From NCBI RefSeq assembly GCF_027595985.1, contig NC_073303.1, positions 326,925,679-326,989,678 on the forward strand: 64,000 nucleotides of DNA, written 5' to 3'. The stretch comes from Sorex araneus (lineage: Eukaryota; Chordata; Mammalia; Eulipotyphla; Soricidae). Both the position numbers and the translations under genes were made by a program. Each line of letters starts with the position of its first letter. The stretch's first letter is position 1. Shown here one piece after another: positions 46,370 to 58,282 of the stretch. Below the pieces are notes generated by a model, which was given only the letters and a program-made list of their open reading frames with translations, searched no databases and was not told where the DNA came from.

Positions 46370-46520
46370 CCATTGGTGCTGGGGCTCTGGCTTGGTGATT
46401 CTCTGACCCAGTTATTATGGCTTATGCCCTCTGGTGCTGGTAGGTGGGGTGGTGCTGTGCTGGAGATGGAAGTAAGGGTCTTGCATGTAAAAGGCATGTG
46501 CTTTGCTAAGTAAGCTATTT
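46370..46520 (-). mobile_element. SINE remnant, old
   Basis: Antisense SOR-like words (ctctggtgctggtaggtggg, cttgcatgtaaaaggcatgt) in order, strongly diverged. Confidence 0.5.
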
Positions 46521-46824
46521 CCCTGTTTCATTCAGCTTTATTCTTGCTTTAGTTCTTAGAGTCCTCTCCATACACTTTTAAGGTTTTCTTTCCTATTTCC
46601 ATGAAATATGCTACTGGAATATTGATATCACGTTGAATATATAGATTTCTTTGTGCAGCACATATATTTTAACTATTAATTTATCTAGTCTATGAATAAG
46701 GAATGTTTTTTACTCGTTTTCCCATTTATATGTTGTGGTCATTAGTTTCTTTAATCTGTATGTCTCGCTATATATTTTTTCAGTTTACAGGTCTTTTACT
46801 TCCTTGGTTAAGATCTTTTTTAAA

Positions 46825-47022
46825 ATTTTTTTTTCTTTTGGGCCATATAGGTATTGTTCTGGGTTTACTCCTGGCCCTGAGTTCAAGGATTACTCCTGGT
46901 AGGGCTCAGAGAAACGTATGGGTTCAAATATGGGATCAAATCCAGGTTGGTATTACGTTGGATATTTAGGTTTCTTTGTGCAAGGCAAATGACATACCTA
47001 TTATACTATCTCTCTGCCCCCC
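46825..47022 (-). mobile_element. SOR-type SINE, short form, old, with internal insert
   Basis: Antisense: gggccatataggtattgttc, caaggattactcctggtagg, gtgcaaggcaaatgacat. About 30 extra bases lie between the B-box region and the head. Confidence 0.75.
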
Positions 47023-47164
47023 CAATCCTTGGTTAAAATAACTGATAAGATTTTTATCTCTCTGTAACTATGATCCACAAAGTTGTTTTCTTAATTTTTT
47101 ATTGTTAATTATTATATTTGGAAAAAAAGACTGACTTATGGTTTGATTTTCTTCTTTTTCTTTT

Positions 47165-47375
47165 AATAGAGGAGATACGTCTAGAATTGCTGGAGTGGGT
47201 GGGGGCATCACTCTTACCAGTACTTGGCCTGGCAATGTTATATTTAGGGCTTCAAGTGCCACCCTGGTGGTGTCTGAGGGCTGTTAATACCCTAGCGTGC
47301 TTAGGAGACACGGGGTGTCAGGAATTGAACTTAGGGCTTCTCAGATGCAAGGTGTGAGCCTACCTCCGGCTCCAT
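47165..47375 (-). mobile_element. SINE remnant, old
   Basis: Antisense words gccaccctggtggtgtctga, gtcaggaattgaacttagg, cctacctccggctcc. Confidence 0.6.
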
Positions 47376-47796
47376 TGATATCCTATCTTGTGAGCTCATG
47401 GAATTCACTTACTAGTTTCAACCAACATTTTTGTTTAAGTTTTAAGGGTTTTTTATGTTTTAGAAGAGTGTAACATCTGTAGGCAGGCCATTTTAATTTT
47501 TTTTTCTGTTTTGGGTGCTTCTTATACCTTTTTTGTATAATTGCTAAGGCCAGTGCTTCAGAACAAAAGTGGTAGGAATGTCTTTCTTATGATGTTAGAA
47601 AAAAAAGTTTCATATTTACCCCACTGAGATGTTATTTGTAGACTTGTTGTATGTGGCTTTTATGTCTATTTACATTTCTTCTATTCCTAGTTTTGTGATC
47701 ATTTTTTTATCATGAAAGTATGTTGAAATTTATCAGGTGCTTTTTCTACATCTATTGAGATGATTCTATGATTTTTTCTTTCATTCTGTTAATGTG

Positions 47797-48050
47797 AGCT
47801 GGAGCGATAGCACAGCGGTAGCGCATTCGCCTTTCACGTGGCCGACCCGTGTTCGATTCCTCCGCCCCTCTTGGAGAGCCCGGCAAGCTACCTCGAGTAT
47901 CATGCCCGCACGGCAGAGCCTGGCAAGCTACCCGTGGCGTATTGGATATGCCAAAAACAGTAACAATAAGTCTCACAATGAGAGACTTTACAAATGGTGC
48001 CCGCTCGAACAAATTGATGAACAACGGGATGACAGTAACAGTGACAGTGA
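47797..48050 (+). mobile_element. SOR-type SINE, long form, young
   Basis: Head gagctggagcgatagcacag, intact B box TGTTCGATTCC, full long-form body, and 3' end ..gacagtaacagtgacagtga without poly(A). Inserted in the old L1; the duplication is too short to define. Confidence 0.93.
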
Positions 48051-48254
48051 CATCACATATATCAGTTTTTGTATGTTGTGTATGTTTCCCTAAGTGCTAT
48101 GAATAAATAATTTGATCACATTATATCGCCATTTTAACATGCTGCTGATTTTGTTGTACTGGTATTTTATTGAAGATTTCTATTATCTGTGTTCATTTTA
48201 CAAAATCTGTGTTCATCAGGGAATTGACTTGGAACTTTCTTTTTTGTAGTAGCC

Positions 48255-48435
48255 TTTTTTTTTGGCCTTGGTGTCAAGATCCTTTGTTTTGGGAGTCACA
48301 TCTGTCAATCTGAGGGCTTACTTCTGTCTCTGTGTATGGGGATCTCTTCTCATGCTGCTCAGAGCACCATACACATTACTGTGGGTTGAACTGTTCAAGC
48401 CAAGAACCTTAACCCTTGTACTGTCTTTCTGACTC
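48255..48435 (-). mobile_element. SOR-type SINE, old
   Basis: T-rich start, gggagtcacatctgtcaatc, ctgctcagagcaccatac, gggttgaactgttcaagcc. Confidence 0.65.
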
Positions 48436-48614
48436 TATTTGGTGACACTGTGTGTTGGCATCAGGAAAATGGGCAAGGATGTATTTCCTTCAATGTTTTT
48501 GGAATAGTTTTAGAGGGACTGGCATTAATTCTTCAAGTATTTATTGGAATTTACCAGTGAAATAATCTGATCCTGGACTTTCTTTATAGGATGTTTTTGA
48601 TTTCTGACAGTCTC

Positions 48615-48785
48615 CTTCTGGAGGTTGGGGTGGTCACACCAGGTGGTGCTCAGGGCTTACTTCTGGCTTTGTGGGATCATCCTGGCATGACTCGGGCCAC
48701 TGTGTTGGGTGCCGGGGAAGAACCAAGGACGGCCTTGTGCAAGGCAAGAGCCCCGCCTGCTGTACTATCTTTGCTTGCCCAGAGT
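48615..48785 (-). mobile_element. SOR-type SINE, short form, old
   Basis: Antisense: ggtcacaccaggtggtgctc, gtgcaaggcaagagccccgc, tgctgtactatctttgc. Confidence 0.8.
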
Positions 48786-48804
48786 GTTTATTAGAAATGT
48801 TTTT

Positions 48805-49460
48805 CTTTTTTAAAATTTTTTTATTTTATAAGGTGGTTCACGATATTTGATTACAGTTGATATTCAAACACCAATCCCACCACCATTACACCTTACCACC
48901 ACCATATTTGGGATGTTTCCATCCCAAGCCCCAATCCCTGTCCCAAAGCACAACTGAAATAATATATTTTGTATTGTCTGTTATGGAAAACCACTGAAAA
49001 TGATACAAAAAATATCCATAGAGGAGACAGTGTGAAGATTGTTCTATTTTGGCAGGGGCCATTAAGACATTCTTTAGAATATCACTAACATGTTGTTAAA
49101 GATTGAGTGATATGAGTTTACATATACATATATATATATATATGCAACTATGTATATATCCATATATGTATTTCCTTCTATGACTTGTTCCCTACTATTT
49201 GAACCCTATCAAATGTGGTGTGGTACTTATGGAGAATGAGTAGAGAGTGTCTTAGGATGTGTCACGCAGCTGCGAATGTGACTGCGTGGTCCAGGAATAC
49301 ATCCACTGGTACGTGAAGCTCGGCCGGAACGTGTGGGAAACAGCCTTGAGCATGGTGGTGGTTGGGTTCTGGAGGTTTTTCAGCTGCCAGAGCTGGGTTC
49401 CTTGGGATGGGGAGGGCTCTTACCCGCCCCCCTCTGGGGCGCCTCAAGGAAATGTTTTCT
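48805..49460 (-). mobile_element. ORF-less retroelement family C, copy 4
   Basis: Antisense: T-rich tail, ttataaggtggttcacgata, attcaaacaccaatcccacc, then a body shared with copy 1 (aaaccactgaaaatgataca, cactaacatgttgttaaaga, ttgaaccctatcaaatgtgg) and a GC-rich head at 49320-49450. A (TA)n-like stretch interrupts it near 49120-49145. No coding capacity. Confidence 0.8.
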
Positions 49461-51180
49461 AAGGTTTACATGGCACATACTCTATAGAGGCAATTTTATA
49501 TTATCTTAATAATTATACTGGGTAGATCCTAATGTCTTCAACATGAGTGTTTCAATTCTACAATTATAGTAGCTAGTGTAGGAAAAATAGGTATCACAAA
49601 AAAATATAGGAAAGCAAAAATCTTAGAAATTTTTTTAGGAGTGTGTGTGCACACTGTGGAGAATGGCCTAGAGAGAAACTGAAGAAGAATCAAGATTTCT
49701 CTATGTTCTGTGCTTGTTTATATTGTTTTGATCATTGAACTGGATGATTTTTCACTTCTTCAATGAGTGAAATATAGCTATGTGGATAAACAGGCTCGAT
49801 GCTGCAGGGTGTTCTGGCTGTCAGCCCGGTTAGTGGCCCTCAAAAGAAGGGCCTGTGAGGGGACTTGAAATCCAAAACTTTTGTTAATTGAACTTCTTCC
49901 TGGAGTTTGTGAGAGAATCAGCATTTCCTTTATAATGGACACTTGCTCTCACCCTTTGTGCTTCTAAAGCCTCTTCAGTGCTCAGCTAGAGGAGGGCACC
50001 ACTCACCTCGCTGGGTTTATTCATCCATTATCCATTTGCTGAACATGGTGAAGGGCTGGGGATATGCTGGGGGAGAAGAACAAGGATTGGGCTGGTGTGG
50101 GGAGGCTTATGGTATAGCCACGGTAGTTGGACAGTAATTAAGCAGAACAAACGTATCCATAAAGTAGGAATAAAATAGACTAGATTGCTAGATTGACAGG
50201 GAAGGTGTCCCTCAGGCCATGATCTGTGGGAGGGGCCCACTGTCAGGAGACACAGAGTGGCGACTGTCTGGGCGAAGCAGTCCAAGCAGAGGGCATTGCA
50301 AGTATGGTAGTGCTGAGAGGTGCCACACCTGGTGCTTCTGAGTTACAGTGAAACCAGCTGTGACCAGTGACATGGAGAAACAGCTCCCCTGGGGGCACCC
50401 TTGGAAATGACAGACAGTGAACTAAGATCTAAGGACAGAAAGATGAGAGTCGGAGTGATGACAGGGCACGTGTAGTAGTTCATCCTGGCTATCAGGAAAA
50501 AGCGGCAGTGAGTCTCTGAATTCCCACATCAGCAATTTAATTCACCATATCAGATTTCAGTTATGCTACAATAGCAACCCAGATTTTGTACGTACAGTAG
50601 AGCAGAATCTCTTTGGAAACAAACCTTTTTTTCCCCTGTGTTCTTAGGTATTTCTCTGGAATATGAAAGTTGTATTGAATTGGAATTCAATTGTGAAATA
50701 AATTGTGTTTAACTATTAAATTAATTAAAAGCCTTACTTCTGAATATTTTTATATAGATTTCATGCTTTTAACATTTCCATTTTGCCTCATGACAGTGTT
50801 GGCAATAAATGCTGAGAACAGTAGAGGAAGAGTTGGGGGCATGAGAGGAGTACGCCTGGGCAATGGTTTATGTGGGAACAATCCATTTTATCCAGGGAGC
50901 ATGCAGGGAGGCCACCAGGTGAACTTATGGTGAGTACTCGGGACCAGCACCCGTAGCGGAAAAGTTTAGTTCCGCTCAGTGGCGAGAACCTCATGTCCTC
51001 AACTCACCGCGCTGCTCATTTGGATGTAATGCATTTGGAATTTTAGGGGTAATGATGGAAGAGAGGAGGGTGATTTCTTCACCTGTACAGTTTCCTATAT
51101 TCATCTTTCTCATGTATATTATTTTTAACATTAACTGTGTTAGGAACTATCCCATCAAAATGGAATTTTGCAAATAGATG
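49461..51180. other. Noncoding DNA, no recognised feature
   Basis: About 1.7 kb with no confident repeat or exon. Confidence 0.45.
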
Positions 51181-51187
51181 ATCACTG

Positions 51188-51350
51188 TCAGGGTCTGGGG
51201 TACAGTGGGTAGGGCACTTGTCTTGCATGTGGCTGGCCTGGTTCGACCCCTGGCACTCCTTATGGTATCTCAAGACCACAGGGAGTGATCCCTGGGTGCA
51301 GAGCCAGGAGTAAGTCCTGAGCGCCTCCGGGTGTACCCCAAAACAAAAGC
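51188..51350 (+). mobile_element. SOR-type SINE, short form
   Basis: ggtctggggtacagtgggta, B box GGTTCGACCCC, tail gtgcagagccaggagtaagt, ending (CAAAA)n. Confidence 0.88.
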
Positions 51351-51480
51351 AAATACGGATCAATGTCAGCCCTGCCTTTTGTTTGGAAGGGAAAGGTATT
51401 CTGAATGTTTTAGATTTTGAAGCTATTTTTGTAACTTTTAAAATCCTCTTTTTAAACACATGCTTTTGTGTCTGCTATTT

Positions 51481-51812
51481 CTAGCTCAGTCATTGCCAGC
51501 ATGGATCTGGTTGCTGAAACAAGAGGTGGAACCTGGATAAGCCCCCAGAATGAGCAGTCGTGTCCTCATGGTGTGCCGCCTCCTGCTTCTTGTAGTATGC
51601 GCCTCCTCCCATGTTGCCCGACACCCCCCCCCACACACACACATTATTAGTTGGCCAGGAAAGTATTTAGGTATTGAAATTAAAGTTTATAAAGTATGTA
51701 TGGATTTCTTCATCGTTCTCAGTTTCCGACTGCCTTCTGAGGAAAAAGCATGTTGGAAAGGGCTCTGCAGCCCACCAGTGGCCACGGCTCCGTGGCCCAG
51801 TTCTTTTGAAGA
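51481..51812 (+). repeat. Duplicated unique segment, copy 1
   Basis: Matches 52606-52938 over its length: gccagcatggatctggttgc, ggtgtgccgcct, ttaggtattgaaattaaagt, ccacggctc.gtggcccagttct. Not a recognised transposon; no ORF of note is shared. Confidence 0.88.
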
Positions 51813-51894
51813 ACTTTAAAGAGCCCTCTTTAAGCAGTGTTTAGCTTTGTTTCCTAGGAAAGTTCTCTACTTTGATTAGTATTCTTTTTCTTTT

Positions 51895-52055
51895 TGCATT
51901 TTTTTTGACACACCTGGGGATGCGCTGGGCTTCCGCCTGGCTCTGCTCTCAGGGATCTCTCCTGATGGGGCTCTGGACCATATGAGGTGCTGGGGAGGCA
52001 CCTAAATCTTGCAAGGCAAGTACCCTACCTGCGGTACTTTGCTCTTGCCCCAGAT
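51895..52055 (-). mobile_element. SOR-type SINE, short form, old
   Basis: Antisense: gacacacctggggatgcgct, ggctctggaccatatgaggt, cttgcaaggcaagtacccta. Lies between the two copies of the duplicated segment. Confidence 0.82.
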
Positions 52056-52605
52056 TAGTCTAATTTCTCTAAAACTAGTGTATAAATGTGATAATGTAAG
52101 TTGTATTTCTTGACATTAATTCACTTGACATTAAGGTAGATATATGGCAGTTGTAAACCAGAGTTCACTTGGATTCCCTTTAACTTTTTCTGCAGTTCCT
52201 CAGTGCCGCACTAGCCTGCCACTTTGCACGGTGCTTGATCTGCTCCGCAGAGCGCTCCCGTTGCTCACACTAGCCCAGCTCCATTGGCCACAGTTGGGAT
52301 CACCATATTATCAAATCTTGAGGCTGGCAACATAGTAGTGATGTGTAGGGCAGGTAGGAAAGGGGTTCGGCCGAGAGGTGTGCTTGCTGTAGACTGAATT
52401 GGAGAAACCAGAGAATCCACTCTCAAGAGCATGGAGTAATCAGAGTAGCCACCTGCATTTCTGTTTCTATATAAACAGCCAGTGGAGAAATCTCACTCCA
52501 TTATACCTGTTGGAGAGCATGCAGAAATCCATTTAAAGCTGACAGCATTTTGGCTGCCCTTTGGAAAGGTTTGAAGAAGGACTACAGTATTCCTTGCTGT
52601 GCTTG

Positions 52606-52938
52606 ACATAAGCTCTCTCACTCCCAGCATGGATCTGGTTGCTGAAACAAGAAGGTGGAACCTGGATTAAGTCCCCAGAATAAGCAGTCGCGTCTTCCTG
52701 GTGTGCCGCCTTGTGCTTCTTGTAGAAAGCGCCTCCTCCCATCCTGCCCGCCCCCCTCCCCAACAATATTATTTGGGCAGGAAGCTATTTAGGTATTGAA
52801 ATTAAAGTTCATAAAATATGTATGGATTTCTCCATCATTCTCAGTTTCAGATTGCCTTCTGCGGGGAAAGCAGTGCATATTGGAAGGGGCTTTGCAGCCC
52901 AAAAGTGTCCACGGCTCAGTGGCCCAGTTCTGTCTTAT
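52606..52938 (+). repeat. Duplicated unique segment, copy 2
   Basis: Second copy of 51481-51812, offset about 1.13 kb, with scattered substitutions and small indels including loss of most of a C-run/CA-run near 52750. The divergence implies an old duplication. Confidence 0.88.
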
Positions 52939-53054
52939 AGGATCAGACCCGGAGCTCTATTCCAGGAACAAAAACAAACAAACCCAAAACATGCACACAC
53001 AAAGAAAAGCACTTTGCAGTAATAAGGTGTTGAATTAATTTCATTGTCACTTTT

Positions 53055-53222
53055 TGGGGGGATGGGTGCACAGCTTGTGATGCTTGGAGTTACCCCAGGT
53101 TCTGGACTCAAGATTTAGTCTTGGAGGTGCTTGGGGGACCATATGGGATCCTGGGAATAAAACCCAGGTGGGCTGTGTGCAAAGCAAGTTCCCTTCCCAC
53201 TGTACTATCTCCTCAGCCCTTG
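53055..53222 (-). mobile_element. SOR-type SINE, short form, old
   Basis: Antisense: ggtgcttgggggaccatatg, gggaataaaacccaggtggg, cactgtactatctcctcagcc. Confidence 0.85.
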
Positions 53223-53229
53223 TTATCTT

Positions 53230-54400
53230 GTATCAGGAAGAGACTGACTTTAAAACTTTCTTACTTTATTATTTGCAAAATAATGGTGAATTAAATTCTT
53301 ATGGAAGTAGGCTTTTAATATGAAATAATTGAAGACTTGAAGTTATACTATGTTGTTCCTTTATTTAAAGAGAAATAAAGAAAACCAAACATTTTAAGCA
53401 GTTTGTACATTTGTAAATTTTTGCATCCATTGGATTATAACTAGCATGATCATAAAATTTTATATACAAACCAGGATTCTTCAGAGCATGAAGAAGAGTG
53501 TAGGTTAGCAGGCGTAAACTGCATTATCTTGTGCAAACCAGAACTTGGATCTGTCTTATTATAAAAAAAAAATTGCTAATTAATGAATATTTTAGGGAAG
53601 AGTTGCAAAGTTTTATTTCATGTTGAGATAAGTTATTGGTTCTGGGATTATTTTATCCTATTTAGAGAACTCATAAAATAACTTATTACTGTTCCGTGGG
53701 TTCTGACAGAAGACTTGTGAGTTCCCAGTAAAGGGATTTATTATTTTGGCGTCTCCAGCAACATCAGCATCTGTGTATTTATGTCAGTTTCCCTTGTCCC
53801 TCAAGACCCAGAGGGGCAAGTTGGTAAGACTCAGAAGGAAGCTGCGCTTGTGTTTTTCTCTCACAGCTGAATGACACGCTGAAGGCCATCTGCTGCGTTT
53901 ACAGCAGCAGTGTGAAAACGTAGTCTTCGCTAGGGATGGGGTGGAGGAGGTGAGGAGAGGAGGAGAAAAGCCGACCAGTGTCAAGGTCACCATCCGCATA
54001 AACAACTGAGCACCAGCCCTGGGGAAAGGGCAGTCAGGCAGTCCTGGTCTTGGTGGACCTGGCACCTGGTGTGTAGACCCGGGAGCACTTTCTCCCAGAA
54101 ATTCTGTTCTAAAGTGGATCCCTGATGGCTTCAGGTGTTTGTTTACTGCACCAAAAGAGGTGAAGAAATGCTGTGTGGAGAGCTTGGGGGAGTTTGGGGC
54201 TCATGCATCCTACCTTCTGAACCCACAGTTAGGCAGAGATTCCCTAAGATTGTGGATATTGACATTTCTGGGTGTGCCCCTCTTTCCTGATTCTGGGGTC
54301 TGAGTATGCTCACCTGCACAAAATGCTCTCTCTACAGAGTCTAGTTCACAAGCTGGCGGGTGTTTTTTTTTTTTTTCTCTTTTCCCAAATGTACACTTGA
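53230..54400. other. Noncoding DNA, no recognised feature
   Basis: No exon or repeat identified; a T run sits at 54364-54376. Confidence 0.45.
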
Positions 54401-54404
54401 GTCT

Positions 54405-54560
54405 CCAGAGATGTGGCTCAGTTGAGGTGGGGAGCCTGCCTTCCCTATGTGAGGCTACCTGTTCGTCCCCGGCACCACGTCCCCATTAACAGGTGAGCTC
54501 CTTGGCAGTGCTGGTGTGATCCCCAGAACCACAACAAGTGCTTGAGGCACTGTAACAGAG
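54405..54560 (+). mobile_element. SINE remnant, old
   Basis: ccagagatgtggctcagttg, gcctgccttccctatgtgag, ctgttcgtccccggcacc; tail weak. Confidence 0.5.
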
Positions 54561-55087
54561 CGTGTGAGCATAGCTGGCAGATGCCATAGTAAAAGCCAGA
54601 TAAGGGCAAAGGGGAGGGAACCCCCCTCTCCCCAACTCCACTGAGCCAAAGCTTTTGAACCAACTTTGCACACATATTTTCAGAACCCTGTTCTTGCTCT
54701 TCTGCTAAGGACTCCCATAGTTTATCGTCCGGTTAGCCCATGCTTTAGGACAGTAATGGAGAGAGCTGTGGGCGGGCAGACCGCAGCCTACAGGCAGGGC
54801 TAGTCCACTGCTTTTCCTTTGTACTCTAACCTTCCCTTTGTCATTGCCCTGACTGGGGCCTGTGAAGTTGCGCTGCAGTTAGTGTTTGTGAGGGGGTCAT
54901 ACATGTTAGTTGTGGTGCGCTCGCCAACTTGGTTGCAGTATGGTGGAGCTCGTAAACTTTGTGGTAGTTACTGTCACAAAAGCAGTGCCATCAGGATAGA
55001 GCTGAGCATGAGCCTGGGGTCCGAAGAATGCACACCTGTCAGGCAGCTCTTCCATGGTGGAGCCCTCCCAGGCCTTCACTCGCTATG

Positions 55088-55262
55088 CCTTCCTTCCTTC
55101 CTTCCTTCCTTCCTTCCTTCCTTCCTTCCTTCCTTCCTTCCTTCCTTCCTTCCTTCCTTCCTTCCTTCCTTCCTTCCTTCCTTCCTTCCTTCCTTCCTTC
55201 CTTCCTTCCTTCCTTCCTTCCTTCCTTCCTTCCTTCCCTCCCTCCCTCCCTCCCTCCCTCCC
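55088..55262. repeat. (CTTC)n microsatellite passing into (CTCC)n
   Basis: About 147 bp of perfect CTTC units followed by about 27 bp of CTCC. Open frames through it read as Leu-Pro-Ser-Phe repeats and are artefacts. Confidence 0.98.
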
Positions 55263-56078
55263 ATGTGTTCCTTAGTGGGCCTGGGAGCCACTCCCGGAAG
55301 TGCTTGGCTAAGTGAACAGGAATTGATGGTGACGGCCTGAGGATGCAGTTCTCTGGCTCTGCAGCTCTCTCCCAACCCTATCCCACTCTGTGGTTCTTGG
55401 AACCTCCAGGACTGCACCCAGAAATGCTCAGTGGCGTCAACATGGGCTGGCAGCATACTGGGCATTCACCCTAAAAGCTACCCTGACAATCTCCTGGCTC
55501 CTCGCTGCTTGTTTTGATAAATATTTTTATGGATCTACGTCCAGGTCTGATTCACATGGTATCTGTGGCTCCTTTCAAACCACTGCAGCAGAGTTAAATA
55601 AGTACAACAAAAATAGTATGCCCTCGAAGTCTGAATATTTACTGTCTGGACTTTTAAAGGAAACGTTTGCTCATGCCTGATCTAAGTTCATGAATCAACA
55701 AGAGACCTGTGGCTTTCAGCCCTTCACCCCTGGAGACTATTTTGTGGGTCTTCTGGTTCATGGACCTGTAGCTGAAAACCTCTGAGTAAGGCACTAACGC
55801 TCCCTCTTCTGCAGGGCCTTACCCATGTGTGCCTCCTGCAATGCTCTGTACACGGACACCATTTCCCGTGTCTCAGAAAGAGCAATAGAGATCTTCATGT
55901 TGCTGAGGAGTAAAGAGTGCTGGCTCACATCACACTTGTTCATGCTTTGGTTTCTTTTTTTTTTCATTCATGAAACATTTTAATCAAAGGCTCCATATAT
56001 ATGCACTGAGAGAAATATAAGATTAGATGGCAAGCAACACAGAAGCCAATTAAACTCAACAAACAAATGCAATAAGAC
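55263..56078. other. Noncoding DNA, no recognised feature
   Basis: Unassigned. A short T run near 55952 precedes AT-rich sequence. Confidence 0.4.
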
Positions 56079-56079
56079 A

Positions 56080-56165
56080 GAAGGCTCAACAAACAGCTTA
56101 GTAAATTCTCAGACAAGGACTTAACCCCCAAGGTGAGATGTAACAATTTTCACAAGTTTTCTTTT
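56080..56165 (+). mobile_element. Fragment of retroelement family C
   Basis: gaaggctcaacaaacagctt, agacaaggacttaaccccc and ggtgagatgtaacaatttt align with 15025-15110 of copy 2. Both ends are missing. Confidence 0.55.
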
Positions 56166-56539
56166 ATTTTTGAATTTCCTTTTCCTTTGAAGTATTTTTG
56201 ATAATTCCATTAGCTATTTAGTTGTAATAAGCACTATTTTTGAAAAAAAATGTCATTCCTGGAGCATTAGTACAATAGGAATGGAGAAAGTCAACATAGG
56301 GGAAAAAAAAAACTTTATTGTGTGTCTTATTCAAACTGATCTGACTCTTTCACTGGGCAAAACTGTCTCCTTTCCAAAAAATTCACAAAAATGACAAAAT
56401 CCTATCTGAGAGGACTGAAAGGAGAATTATTACCCACTTTTACTTGTGACTTTTCTGACTATGCCTTCAGTCTGACTTGTACTACACCATCACATCTTCC
56501 TTTGTCCATTTTTAAGAACTGATCTGTTTGTTTTCTTTT

Positions 56540-56690
56540 TTTTTTAAAATTTATTCTTTTATTGAATCACCATGTGGAAAGTTACAAAGCTTTCAGGTTT
56601 AAGTCTCAGTTATACAATGCTCGAACACCCATCCCTTCACCAGCGTACATATTCCACCACCAAGAATCACAGTTTGTTTCACGCCGGCTG
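56540..56690 (-). mobile_element. 5'-truncated L1 3' end
   Basis: Antisense: ttattgaatcaccatgtgga, cacccatcccttcaccagcg, attccaccaccaag. Matches the tail of element B closely. It runs into a SINE-like segment (56690-56800) that I cannot delimit. Confidence 0.8.
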
Positions 56691-57008
56691 TGTTTCGGCC
56701 TAGGTTCTGGCCTTGGACTCAGGGATTGCTCTGATGGTGCTATGAGACCATATGCCTTACCAGGGAATGTACCCACGTTGGCGTATGATTTTCTGGTCAC
56801 ACAGTTCCATATCTTAAGTGCTTTTGTTGCTGGGGGGCAGTGCTTGACCCTAAACACGATTCTGTTTGGGAGAATCAGGAGTTGACCAGTGGCGGAGGAG
56901 GTATCATCCGAACTGTTGCTACCTACAGTTCCCGCTCAGTTTGTTGACTCAGAGCTCTCAGTACCACATAGAGCTGCATCAGACTACTTGAATGGAGCTG
57001 ATGTTCCC

Positions 57009-57015
<7 letters not shown>

Positions 57016-57053
<38 letters not shown>

Positions 57054-57744
57054 ATTAATTTATTTTTTAATTAGTGAGTCACCATGAGAGTACAGTTACA
57101 GATTTGCACATTTTCGTGCTTGTGTTTTCCTCATACAATGTTCCAGAGCCCATCCCTCCACTAGTGACCATTCTCCACCAACAATGAACCCAGTATCCCT
57201 CCCACCCCCCAACCCTATCCCGCCCATCCCACCCCACCTCTGTGGCAGGGTATTCCCTTTTGTTCTATCTCTCCTTTTGGGTGTTGTGGTTTGCGATAGG
57301 GGTATTGAGTGGCCATCGTGTTCAGTCTCTAGTCTACTTTCAGCATGCTTCTCCCTTCCCGTGTGGGATCTCCAATCACATTTTACTTGGTGTTCCTTTC
57401 TCTATCTGAGCTGCCTTTCCCCCAGCATGTGAGGCCAGCTTCCAAGCCATGGAGCCAACCTTCTGGTATTATATACGACTATTCTTGGGTGTTAGTCTCC
57501 TACTCTGTTATTTTATATTCCAGAGATGAGTGCAATCTTTCTATGTCTGTCTCTCTCTTTCTAACTCACTTCACTTAGCATGATACTTTCCATGTTGATC
57601 CACTTATATGCAAAGTTTATGACTTCATCTTTTCTAACAGCTGCATAGTATTCCATTGTATAGATGTACCAAAGTTTCTTTAACCAGTCACCTGTTCTTG
57701 GGCACTCGGGTTTTTTCCAGATTCTGCTATTGTGAACAATGATG
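57016..57744 (-). mobile_element. 5'-truncated L1, close relative of the full-length L1
   Basis: After (TTTA)n (57010-57050) the sequence is a close antisense match to 8370-9000 of the full-length L1 (gagtcaccatgagagtacag, ccctcccaccccccaaccct, gggtgttgtggtttgcgata, ctattgtgaacaatgatgg). Flanked by gatgttcccttattta and gatgtcaccttattta (57000-57015, 57745-57760), 14 of 16 matching. Confidence 0.93.
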
Positions 57745-58100
57745 GATGTCACCTTATTTACCTCACAATGGATGTGGTCTACTCATCTCTCCCCAGGACC
57801 CCCACCCCAGAGAGCCTGAGACTGGAGGTGGGATGGTCCCGCTCTCCTCTCCTTGCACACTTAGTCCTGCAGACTTCTCAAGATTACCACCCTGCTGAGC
57901 ACTGGGCCCAGATTCATGGTTTTTATTCCCACCAGCCCCCTAGACTTAGGGCAGCTATTTCCTCTGGAGATAGGGAGGAATCAGCATTGTCTTTCTCTGC
58001 TGGAGGAAATATTTTGTTGAGCTTCCTTGAGAGGCAGTTGGCCATTTTCCAAGGCTTATCTTTAATATATATGTATATATATATATAAAATTACATAATA

Positions 58101-58282
58101 TTTTTTTTTTTGCTTTTTGCTTTTTTGGTCACACCTGGTGATGCATAGGGGTTACTCCTGGCTCTGCACTCAGGAGTTACTCCTGGCGTTGCTCAGGGGA
58201 CCATATGGGATGCTGGGAATCGAACTCTGGTTGGCCGCATGCAAGGCGAATGCCCTACCCGCTGTGCTATCACTCCAGCCCC
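58101..58282 (-). mobile_element. SOR-type SINE, short form, young
   Basis: Near-consensus antisense copy with T-rich start and intact 5' end ..atcactccagcccc, abutting a long-form fragment in opposite orientation. Confidence 0.94.

Larger units (their letters stand above)
43120..48790 (-). mobile_element. Old antisense L1, fragmented by many SINEs
   Basis: Stretches between SINEs read as antisense L1 ORF2 and 3' region: attgtggttttgatttgcgt near 43902, caggtgctttttctacatct near 47734, gttggcatcaggaaaatggg near 48451. The order along the window follows L1 backwards. Strongly mutated, no long ORF. At least ten later SINE insertions account for much of its length. Confidence 0.8.

Noticed and set aside
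55028..55465. Leu-Pro-Ser-Phe and Lys-Glu-Gly-Arg repeat proteins
   Set aside because: Direct translation of the (CTTC)n microsatellite.
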